Source: Saccoglossus kowalevskii
Lineage: Eukaryota > Hemichordata > Enteropneusta > Harrimaniidae
NCBI RefSeq assembly: GCF_000003605.2
Contig: NW_003106597.1
Span: 376,700 to 404,702 of the forward strand
Length of the DNA stretch: 28,003 bases
Reading direction: 5' to 3'
The notes under the pieces are model-generated. The model was given only the letters and a program-made list of their open reading frames with translations, was not told where the DNA came from and searched no databases. The translations under genes and the position numbers were made by a program. The first letter of the stretch is position 1, and each line of letters starts with the position of its first letter. This document shows positions 21,101 to 26,000 of the stretch, piece after piece.

Positions 21101-22569
21101 TTTTTCAGATTGGATTCTGACTGGCGGCCATTTTGTTTTAATGATTGGGCTTCTAGAGCCATATCTCTTAAATGCTTTGACTGATTATATTCAAATTTCA
21201 TTTATTCAAAATGGCTGATTTTGAATGCTGTTTCAGAGCAATATCTCTCAATAAGTACTTGTTTGATGATCAGATACAAATATCAATCATTTTAATGTTA
21301 AAAAATCATGGTTATACATGTATTCCAGCTATATTACTATAAACAAAACTATATATCTTAAATTTGATAACTAACGGGAATTGTGCCATGCATGGCTTGT
21401 TAACTATTATGCTAGTTAAACTTGGTTACTTGGAGGATGTACTGCCCATTATTGCATGGATAACTGAACAGAAACGGGCAATGTGTACGATAATTATTAA
21501 ATATATGTACCGGTGTTTCACAATTTTCAGCCTGGTGAGGCCAATACAGATACATGGTCTTCCCTTTGTCATGAGGCAACCAATGAAGTATTAAAGATAC
21601 AGCCACAGTGTTCCACAGCTCTCTTACTGCAAGGGATTATGCAATATTACAAGAAGAACCACAGGTAAATAATGTCAGAGTAGAAATGCTTTTCTGTTCA
21701 CTGTGAAGTCTTGCATAATGTATGAATGGTGTAGATCGAACATCTGCCACAAAAATGGAATCATTTGATCTAATTTTTTTAAAGTTCAAGGTCAAAATGC
21801 TGATCTTTCAGAGGGGAATATAGCATTGAGAAAGTACTTTTGCATTTGGCCTTTGTATGATTTCATGCATAACATGGGACCTTGCATGGGTCTATATGTT
21901 GATGATTTGGACGACATCCTCTATGCCTGCCAGGGTAATGCTACTATCATACAAATGATTGTCCTCAAAAACTTGTCGGCTTTTTTTTTTAATCCGCTAT
22001 TACAGTGCAAGAGGAAAATATAATCAAATCTTTTAATAAAATGTTGCGACGTACACGAACCGACATGTGTAATGGTGAGCATTGTATTTGCAGGCATGTA
22101 AAGAAATGTCTGCATCGAGTGATAGATCTTGGAGCTGGTTATGCTGTATCTGTTGCCAGATTATATCTGATTCAACTGTATTTAGAAAAGAATGAAACAC
22201 AGGCTGTTAAGGTATATAATCAGATGATGTCAAGAACCTTTTAGTCTCTTTCACAAAACAGAAACCTATATAAATTTGTTTTCATATTGTTTGAACAAGA
22301 TTGGTCGCTTATAGTTACATTATGTTCATCTGGACCAGATATAACAAATTGTAGAAAAATACATATTGAATAATTAAGGCATTTAAAGCCTCTGTATTAG
22401 GAAGGTTATAACAGAAATCAATAAGAACACTCAATTCATTACTATGAATTTTTTGCTGCTAAATAAAGCATACATTTTGTATTTGTAGGACATACTGGAG
22501 GAAGTTGATGCATCAAACGATCCACTCAGGATATTATTGCAGAATTTGGTGGACAAGTTGACACAGTGA
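22..22569 (+). CDS. SKIC3: SKIC3/TTC37 homologue, C-terminal half (22 exons)
   Basis: This is the TPR scaffold of the Ski complex (with SKIC2 helicase and SKIC8), which in other animals feeds mRNA 3'-5' into the cytoplasmic exosome. Exons: 22-157, 502-580, 1921-1982, 2319-2444, 3010-3084, 3674-3818, 4611-4704, 10190-10267, 10775-10902, 11058-11181, 11730-11904, 12598-12644, 12781-12853, 13075-13128, 16477-16588, 17464-17595, 18163-18278, 18801-18953, 19755-19892, 21531-21664, 22094-22211, 22489-22569. All introns are GT-AG, the frame is unbroken over 21 junctions, and 792 residues are encoded. Identification rests on remembered human SKIC3 blocks in the same order: [47 protein letters not shown]. 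Human SKIC3 is about 1,560 residues, so roughly the C-terminal half is here. TPR helices are spread over many exons. The 5' end is outside the window. No exon appears lost in the N gap, because exons 14 and 15 join in register with the human protein. Confidence 0.93.
158..501 (+). other. SKIC3 intron, nothing recognised
   Basis: 344 bp of AT-rich intron between exons a and b. I see no repeat or structured element. Confidence 0.8.
502..580 (+). CDS. SKIC3: SKIC3 exon b
   Basis: Two AGs compete: ttgtag at 500-501 and ttgcag nine bases later. I chose the first, because it gives CLQKAV after KALQ, matching CLKKAV in human SKIC3; both keep the frame. The exon contains [10 protein letters not shown], a TPR A-helix, and ends with the first base of a codon. 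Confidence 0.88.
968..1777 (+). repeat. Minisatellite, 8 copies of about 103 bp, intron 2
   Basis: Copies start with acaattaaag at about 968, 1072, 1168, 1271, 1374, 1477, 1580 and 1683. Each contains TCGTTGATGTGCACTTCCTT, GAGATGC and AATAGAACAAATACTGT. Copies 3-7 carry an extra ten bases (ttagtacagt) and repeat every 103 bp almost without change. The outer copies (1, 2 and 8) lack them, and copy 1 is the most diverged. The array lies wholly inside an intron. Confidence 0.95.
1921..1982 (+). CDS. SKIC3: SKIC3 exon c
   Basis: Acceptor attttcag and donor gtaagt. It encodes the B-helix of the TPR begun in the previous exon ([15 protein letters not shown]; human has LAQHCFIKSI). Confidence 0.9.
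1983..2318 (+). other. SKIC3 intron, nothing recognised
   Basis: 336 bp AT-rich intron between exons c and d. No feature seen. Confidence 0.75.
2319..2444 (+). CDS. SKIC3: SKIC3 exon d
   Basis: Forty-two whole codons form an almost complete [13 protein letters not shown], then [16 protein letters not shown], ending CWIGQ. This is one of the best-conserved SKIC3 blocks in the window. Donor gtaact. Confidence 0.93.
2445..3009 (+). other. SKIC3 intron, nothing recognised
   Basis: 565 bp intron. The short ORFs on both strands have no protein-like composition. A simple AT-rich stretch (caataaagac/aatgtattaa) is the only local structure. Confidence 0.7.
3010..3084 (+). CDS. SKIC3: SKIC3 exon e
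   Basis: Twenty-five codons, [20 protein letters not shown] and five more residues, matching the human ALIAEAVGS..MDLFRHTTEL block. Acceptor atctag, donor gtaagt. Confidence 0.93.
3085..3673 (+). other. SKIC3 intron with a short direct duplication
   Basis: 589 bp intron. Near its 3' end, at about 3543-3593, a 27-bp unit (CATGGATACCAGTTAT core) occurs twice in tandem with few changes. Otherwise nothing recognised. Confidence 0.7.
3674..3818 (+). CDS. SKIC3: SKIC3 exon f
   Basis: Begins [14 protein letters not shown], matching human EGALGYAYWVCTT, and ends AVVAMAKYT. Acceptor atttcag, donor gtatgt, leaving one base of a split codon. Confidence 0.92.
3924..4173. mobile_element. TTAA-flanked MITE, about 250 bp (intron 6)
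   Basis: The ends are imperfect inverted repeats of about 25 bp: left AAAGGGCGACAGTCATCGCG, right (reverse complement) AAAGGGCGGTAGTCATCATG. Both are preceded by TTAA, the target duplicated by piggyBac-type transposases. There is no coding capacity. A shorter relative lies at 27545-27623. The superfamily assignment is an inference from TTAA alone. Confidence 0.7.
4611..4704 (+). CDS. SKIC3: SKIC3 exon g, before the 5.5 kb intron
   Basis: Encodes [18 protein letters not shown] and SSLGK, the place of the human APAFTMLGYLNEHLQL repeat. Donor gtaaga. The next intron holds the DIRS element, and the codon AA|G is split across it. Confidence 0.88.
4936..4985 (+). repeat. Left inverted terminal repeat of the DIRS element
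   Basis: A 50-base stretch containing GGTCAGTCAAAATGGCTATT, found again in reverse complement at 9788-9837 with about 94% identity. Inverted termini are typical of DIRS1-like elements and separate them from Ngaro/PAT types, which have split direct repeats. Confidence 0.85.
5100..7100 (+). mobile_element. DIRS element: 5' (gag-like) region, degraded
   Basis: About 2 kb of GC-rich sequence between the left terminus and the polymerase region, where DIRS elements carry their gag-like ORF. Only fragmentary reading frames remain, and no domain is recognisable, so the gag call is positional. Confidence 0.5.
7300..8280 (+). mobile_element. DIRS element: reverse transcriptase/RNase H region, degraded
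   Basis: Around 7300-7580 there is an RT fingers-type motif (VLVVPKTTG). From 7696 to 8013 one frame shows the DIRS/BEL-like RNase H signature: [19 protein letters not shown], and further on [15 protein letters not shown]. Then, around 8030-8240, comes the segment DIRS elements carry after RNase H ([27 protein letters not shown]). Fossil. Confidence 0.82.
8660..9445 (+). mobile_element. DIRS element: tyrosine recombinase region, degraded
   Basis: The frame beginning near 8714 shows [20 protein letters not shown], then [19 protein letters not shown], the first active-site box of DIRS tyrosine recombinases. Further on (from 9007) comes the C-terminal part with [20 protein letters not shown]. 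In place of an integrase, these enzymes insert circular DNA by recombination. Fossil. Confidence 0.82.
9788..9837 (-). repeat. Right inverted terminal repeat of the DIRS element
   Basis: Reverse complement of 4936-4985. It lies about 340 bases beyond the recognisable recombinase region, where DIRS elements place their internal complementary region and right terminus. I did not resolve an internal complementary region. Confidence 0.85.
10190..10267 (+). CDS. SKIC3: SKIC3 exon h, after the DIRS insertion
   Basis: Acceptor aatttcag. The exon continues in frame from exon g with [20 protein letters not shown] and then HAKML (human [25 protein letters not shown]). Splicing over the retroelement is therefore expected to restore the reading frame. 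Confidence 0.9.
10268..10774 (+). other. SKIC3 intron with three TTTGACCCTT motifs
   Basis: 507 bp intron. At about 10528-10605 the string AACTTTGACCCTT(T)AACC occurs three times, 26-33 bp apart. It is either a degenerate short tandem repeat or a cluster of nuclear-receptor-like half-sites (TGACCC). Nothing else recognised. Confidence 0.6.
10775..10902 (+). CDS. SKIC3: SKIC3 exon i
   Basis: [17 protein letters not shown] followed by [17 protein letters not shown], matching human TGEYDKAIQAFKSTPL and ALALFMKGLYKES. Acceptor attcag, donor gttagt. Confidence 0.92.
11058..11181 (+). CDS. SKIC3: SKIC3 exon j
   Basis: [19 protein letters not shown] and then DRAKTLLFK, matching human AYERALSIVESEQDKAHIL and AKTLLFK. 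Acceptor tttcag, donor gtgagt. Confidence 0.93.
11203..11270. mobile_element. Short inverted-repeat element, copy 1 (intron 10)
   Basis: Left end TGATTACTAAAAACTAAGGG and right end (reverse complement GTTGACCATTAGAAAGTCTT) form imperfect inverted repeats. A longer relative at 25405-25524 shares the ends and part of the interior (AACTACTGTG versus AACTATTGTG). No coding capacity. Confidence 0.55.
11281..11593. mobile_element. Probable MITE with ATCCTCGGGGC ends (intron 10)
   Basis: Begins ATCCTCGGGGCCGGA and ends with its near reverse complement, TCCGCCCCGAGGAT. The inside has a further inverted pair (GTTCCAC/GTGGAAC). About 313 bp, non-coding. No target duplication is clear, and the assignment rests on one copy. 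Confidence 0.45.
11730..11904 (+). CDS. SKIC3: SKIC3 exon k
   Basis: Contains [28 protein letters not shown] and ACLYALQ, matching human [27 protein letters not shown] and AIYALQ. It is the longest exon in the window. Acceptor tttttcag, donor gtatgt. Confidence 0.93.
11905..12597 (+). other. SKIC3 intron, nothing recognised
   Basis: 693 bp of AT-rich intron between exons k and l. No repeat or structured element identified. Confidence 0.7.
12598..12644 (+). CDS. SKIC3: SKIC3 exon l (47 bp)
   Basis: A short exon: [15 protein letters not shown] plus a split codon (human GRSVAVQKQISKAVH). Acceptor catacag, donor gtaaat. Easily missed by ORF-based methods. Confidence 0.88.
12781..12853 (+). CDS. 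SKIC3: SKIC3 exon m
   Basis: [20 protein letters not shown] follows in frame; human SKIC3 has GDPALWSLLSRVVAQY here. Acceptor tttttag, donor gtatgt. Confidence 0.87.
13075..13128 (+). CDS. SKIC3: SKIC3 exon n (54 bp), before the gapped intron
   Basis: [18 protein letters not shown], aligned with human GVVAGNVAHILDSNHGK. Acceptor ttcacag, donor gtttgt. The next exon starts KSHSVLAM, in place of human KALLYTAV, so the alignment leaves no room for an exon inside the N gap. Confidence 0.87.
13388..16016. mobile_element. Probable 2.6 kb TIR element enclosing the assembly gap (intron 14)
   Basis: The left arm (about 13388-13472: ATGTATGTAA, GGGTCTAAAAACT, ACTCGCTGAATGTTGAT) reappears in reverse complement at 15942-16016 (GGGTCTAAAAACT, ACTCGATGAATGTCAAT). 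Over about 75 bp the identity is roughly 80%, and the match continues right up to the gap edge, so the true arm may be longer. The interior holds only short ORFs of no protein-like character, so it would be a non-autonomous element. The superfamily is unknown, and no clear target duplication is visible. Confidence 0.6.
15342..15941. other. Assembly gap, exactly 600 N
   Basis: Unsequenced bases. The round length suggests an estimated gap. It lies in intron 14, just inside the right arm of the TIR element, so an arm-to-arm hairpin or multicopy repeat is a likely reason for the failure. The ORFs reported across it are artefacts. Confidence 0.98.
16477..16588 (+). CDS. SKIC3: SKIC3 exon o
   Basis: [14 protein letters not shown] then [13 protein letters not shown], matching human VNQLAMGSS and ALKTIQKAALLSPGD. 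Acceptor tttcacag, donor gtgagt. Confidence 0.9.
16589..17463 (+). other. SKIC3 intron, nothing recognised
   Basis: 875 bp AT-rich intron with homopolymer A and T runs. No repeat family or coding signal seen. Confidence 0.7.
17464..17595 (+). CDS. SKIC3: SKIC3 exon p
   Basis: [17 protein letters not shown] matches human GDPAIWAGLMAACHADD. The remainder ([17 protein letters not shown]) is poorly conserved. Acceptor ttatcag, donor gtagag, a weaker donor than the others. Confidence 0.9.
17765..17778 (+). promoter_or_regulatory. CTCF-type motif in intron 16
   Basis: CCACTAGAGGGCGC fits the consensus CCASYAGRKGGCRS at all 14 positions. CTCF is conserved across bilaterians. Binding is not shown by sequence, and the same core also occurs inside some dispersed repeats. 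Confidence 0.4.
18163..18278 (+). CDS. SKIC3: SKIC3 exon q
   Basis: [20 protein letters not shown] and NDFIQK. Conservation is weak, and placement rests on frame continuity, splice sites and the helical TPR-like pattern. Acceptor cccacag, donor gtattg. Confidence 0.83.
18279..18800 (+). other. SKIC3 intron, nothing recognised
   Basis: 522 bp AT-rich intron between exons q and r. No feature seen. Confidence 0.7.
18801..18953 (+). CDS. SKIC3: SKIC3 exon r
   Basis: Begins [20 protein letters not shown] and ends ASSAQAWQ. The ending matches human STSVPAWQ, just before the conserved AEMCYR repeat. Acceptor gcatgcag, donor gtaagt. Confidence 0.9.
19169..19350. mobile_element. Probable MITE with AAGAGTTC ends (intron 18)
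   Basis: The left end AAGAGTTCTTTAGGGCCCTC and the right end (reverse complement AAGAGTTCGTTAAGGCCACC) form imperfect inverted repeats of 35-45 bp. The inner parts CACGCCCCTCC and GGAGGGGCAT are also opposed. About 182 bp, non-coding, single copy in the window. Confidence 0.6.
19755..19892 (+). CDS. SKIC3: SKIC3 exon s
   Basis: [20 protein letters not shown] then QSLQMSR and [10 protein letters not shown], matching human [20 protein letters not shown] and LLRLALLAL. A clear TPR and the strongest family signature here. Donor gtgagt. Confidence 0.95.
20471..21230 (+). repeat. Dimeric tandem repeat with ATGGCC/GGCCAT palindromes (intron 19)
   Basis: Five half-units, plus a remnant near 21205, each centre on AAAATGGCC(n)TGG(n)GGCCATTTT: about 20473, 20626, 20746, 20880 and 21113. 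Two types alternate. One continues TTGTGCTAAAAAATC (20473, 20746); the other continues TTGTnTTAATGA (20626, 20880, 21113). The higher-order period is about 240-273 bp, in three rounds. Shared linkers include CATTAGACATTA and TTCATTATACATCATGTCA. Confidence 0.85.
21531..21664 (+). CDS. SKIC3: SKIC3 exon t
   Basis: [20 protein letters not shown] then [13 protein letters not shown], matching human DHWPSLVQEATTEALKL and VLLQALLQFKRK. Acceptor attttcag, donor gtaaat. Confidence 0.92.
21665..22093 (+). other. SKIC3 intron, nothing recognised
   Basis: 429 bp intron between exons t and u, with a T-run at its centre. No feature seen. Confidence 0.7.
22094..22211 (+). CDS. SKIC3: SKIC3 exon u
   Basis: [20 protein letters not shown] then [19 protein letters not shown], in place of human RRLLERVVYQPGY and ARWYLLRHLYAKDDYELID. 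Acceptor atttgcag, donor gtatat. Confidence 0.92.
22489..22569 (+). CDS. SKIC3: SKIC3 terminal exon
   Basis: Last 26 codons, [20 protein letters not shown] then VDKLTQ and TGA at 22567-22569. The human end ([21 protein letters not shown]) is similar in length and pattern. Acceptor tttgtag. Confidence 0.9.
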   Translation, partial: DILEEVDASNDPLRILLQNLVDKLTQ

Positions 22570-22628
22570 AAGGCAACATTTCATTAGACTGACCTCTATC
22601 ATTACAAAATTGCGCAATTAAACTGATA

Positions 22629-22702
22629 AATAAATTTCTTTTCATTACTCTGCTCCAAAAATCACCTATGAAATAAGTTGTGTCATGGATTTTCACAATA
22701 AA
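22629..22702 (+). promoter_or_regulatory. Candidate SKIC3 poly(A) signals
   Basis: AATAAA occurs at 22629-22634 and again at 22697-22702, respectively 60 and 128 bp after the SKIC3 stop codon. Either could direct cleavage. The second is only 7 bp from the opposed signal of the neighbouring gene. Confidence 0.6.
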
Positions 22703-22709
22703 TGCACAT

Positions 22710-22715
22710 TTTATT
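22710..22715 (-). promoter_or_regulatory. Candidate poly(A) signal of the minus-strand gene
   Basis: TTTATT on the plus strand reads AATAAA on the minus strand, 100 bp downstream of that gene's stop codon (22817-22815). Confidence 0.55.
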
Positions 22716-22814
22716 ACTGATCATATAATGACAAAATGCTTGATATTATAAACCTATCCAAATTCCTTAATATTGGCACCAGAGGGAGTCCTAATGCAAA
22801 AGTGATCCCTAACT

Positions 22815-23039
22815 TTAATCATTTTCTGTAAAATTTGTCTGGAGTGGAGTAATATTCTGTAAAATGTCTCTTTCAGCTGATAATCTTAATAATTTAGCTG
22901 CATGTGTCAGCTGCAAGGCAGCGTCAGGATGGGCGGTTCCTGGAAGCAAAGTACACTCTCTTTCTAGCATAGATGCCACACCTTCCAGAAGTTCTAAAAA
23001 GCCAATAGACAAGGCTGCTTTTCTCAGTCTGTTCAATTC
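22815..23039 (-). CDS. Unnamed minus-strand gene, terminal exon
   Basis: 75 codons including the stop TAA at 22817-22815. Begins ELNRLRKAALSIGFLELLEG, includes LLPGTAHPDAALQLTHAAKL, ends NITPLQTNFTEND. Acceptor ctttacag. The final 16 residues are low in conservation signal, so an alternative splice near LSAERDILQ cannot be excluded. Confidence 0.77.
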   Translation of the reverse strand, partial: ELNRLRKAALSIGFLELLEGVASMLERECTLLPGTAHPDAALQLTHAAKLLRLSAERDILQNITPLQTNFTEND

Positions 23040-26000
23040 CTGTAAAGAAAAAAATTTATACTGTAATATTACTTTGCTTGCACCACCTCTAAATTTTTAA
23101 GACCCATTCAACATAGAAACATGAACACAATTATCATACAGAGTTAAACTATAGGTATATGTAAGGTTTGAAGAGAATTTATCAAGGAGTGTCTTGAGAT
23201 GTATGTATACTCTGGACTCACAAGGACTACAATAAATTAACAAATGCTTCAAATGTTATCTGCATAACTTTGTATTACTAGTTACACGTTTTGATAAAAA
23301 AATCCAGCATGTTTTATTTATAACAAATATGTTCTCACTACTGTAAACTAATTTACTTTCACTTGCAGAAATGAATCAGTTAAAATAAAAATCCAGTTAA
23401 AATACCCATTTCCTAATTTTACATTCACATCAGAAAATCAATGAAAAATATAGCTGCGTTGAAGCAATGTGGGGTTTCGAGTCCACGTGACTTATTAGCA
23501 ACGTTCCAAAATTAGCACCATTGACAAGAACTTATCAATGGAGTTGCACAGCCTTCATAGTAAATGTGTTACATGTTACTGTCTGTAAAAGTGCGCAAGA
23601 TATTACAGAGATGGCTGCTTGTCCGTATCTGTTACATACAGTAATGGAGATATTAACATCATGCATATTAATGAGGTTGTATGACTATATATGGTCATTT
23701 CATATGTTAGTCACATCTTTTGTTATACACATTGCTTGCATAATACTATCTGTAACATTGCTTGAGATATTACATTTATGCATAATTAATGAGGTCACAT
23801 GACCATATATGGTCCTCTGATTTGTTATTCACATCTCTTGTTCTGTAGCTTTCATATTGCATGTCCCTACCTGTAAGTGATTTGAGATATTACATGTATG
23901 CATATTTAATATATGTTCATCCTATAAGTTTGTCACATGTCTTGTCCAATGACATCAATAATGCACATGTTGCATGTCCCTATCTGTTAGAATGCTTGAG
24001 ATATTGCATTTATGCATATTTAATGAGGTCACATGACCATATATGGTAATCTATTAAGTTAGCCATATCTCTTGTCCCATGGCTTCAATATTGCGCTGGT
24101 TGCATGTTCCTATCTGTAATAGTGCTTGAGATATTACACATTTGTATATTTAATGAGGTCACATGACTAGAATATAAGAAAAAAAATGTTAAAAAACATT
24201 CTAAAATCTTCTTCTAAAAAAAACGGCTTATCGCCTGGACTTGATGTTTTGGAATTAAATACTATGTCATATGATCTTTCAAAGATATGCAGGGTTAGTT
24301 GATTAGTCGAACATTATGCAAATGAGATAGAAAACAAAATTTGTAAAAAAATCCAAAAAAAAAAAGTCAGGTGACCGCTTTTTGAATTTTTTTTTGATGA
24401 AATTTGTAGCTCTTGTCCCACTGCTACTACCAGAAAGGTACGCAATTCGGCATTGAAAATTTCACCTTTAGATGGCGGCCTGGTCATGTGACCTATAGGT
24501 CTGAACTTAGGATATGCACCAGATCTCATCCACCTTCACAACTGTGCAAAGTATGGAGCTGATCGGTCCAACAGCGCTGACATAAAGTGTGACGAAAAAA
24601 ACGGCGGAATCATAATAATAAGCGGAACAATTACTCTAATAATCTTGTCTTTTAAGCAAAAGTATGTTTGTTGTTTCTCGTGAAAAACACTATAAAGATA
24701 CGCAGGATAAATAATGATATGTTGAGACTCACTTTATAAAATGCTTGCTGTTTGTCTGGCAGTTTTCGGGCTTGTCTTAAAACTTTCTGAATGTCAGCCT
24801 GAAACAAACCATAATAAACTTTGCTGGCAGTTTTATTACAAAGAAATACATGGACATTATGGTAGGCTCTGCACAACAGGTGAAAGAATGGTGGCCTTGT
24901 TTTTATAAATTGAGACATGGCAATGTTTGAAGTGGTAGAAAGATGAACAACGTATTTGATACAAGATTTTGGCAGTATACATCGTTATCCCTGATCATCA
25001 CAATATACTGTTTCATGAACAATGAACACGATATTTCACTAGAATTACATCAGATCCATTAAGATAACTGTGTTGCATTTTTTAAAAACATTTTGTAACA
25101 GTGGCAGTTCACAGGGTGAGGCTTTTCAGGCTAGCAATTAATGTCCAAATTTATAGGGTAGATTGAGGAAACCTTTGATGGAAGTTCATTGCAAAATTGT
25201 CCCCCTTTTTTTAGGATGGCCTCTCTGTGATTCTGGGACAGTCAAAATGGCTGTGTTTGGTTTGTGGGATTTTTGGAAGCTGTGGTGAGACATAATGAAG
25301 ATACCAGGGAGCACAACTTTCATCCACCTCCAGGACTGTGACATAATCAAGCTTTACAATAGCGCTTTAAAATAAAAATGAATCCAACAATGATATGCTA
25401 GGAGTTTACCATTAAAAAGTGGGGGGGCTACAACTATTGTGGGGGTGCAATTATAATTGCCTTCATATAGTGATATAGTGTTTGGAGCTTCCCCCCCCAC
25501 CCCCTCCCAGTTTATAATGGTCAACCCTCAATTGGGAATATATGCTTTGCAATTAACATTCAGAGATGCTGCAAAAAACTAGTATCAGATTTTTGTGTCG
25601 GATTTGAAATGGATACATCTCATGGCTAACAATGTTTAATTCATAGTGCTTGCAGTAATTCCTAGGTTTAAGATTATAAATTGAGGAGCTGGTATTACGC
25701 AGACTTTCTTTAATGTTGATTATATTTGAAAGCATCCTCATGCAAAAGAACACAGTGAGCGCTATATTAAGATAACCACACCACCACTGACCAATCACAG
25801 GCGAGCAAAAATGCATTCTTGGAAATATGTCACACAAAGCCTTAAAAAATATAGGCGTGGCCTCTAATAAAGCCAAGCAGATATCTTGATATGTGGGAAC
25901 GTTTCAACTTGCGTTTTAGTCTTTAAAATTAATAATTTGCATAATTGATACTTCAATACCAGAAAGCTACATGGCTTAAAGAGTTGAGCAAAATTTAAAA

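Noticed and set aside
24476-25370. Possible shared repeat between about 24520-24580 and 25290-25365 (CATCCACCT, ACTGTG, CAGCGCT/TAGCGCT)
   Set aside because: Resemblance is limited to short blocks with different spacing; not strong enough without an alignment score.
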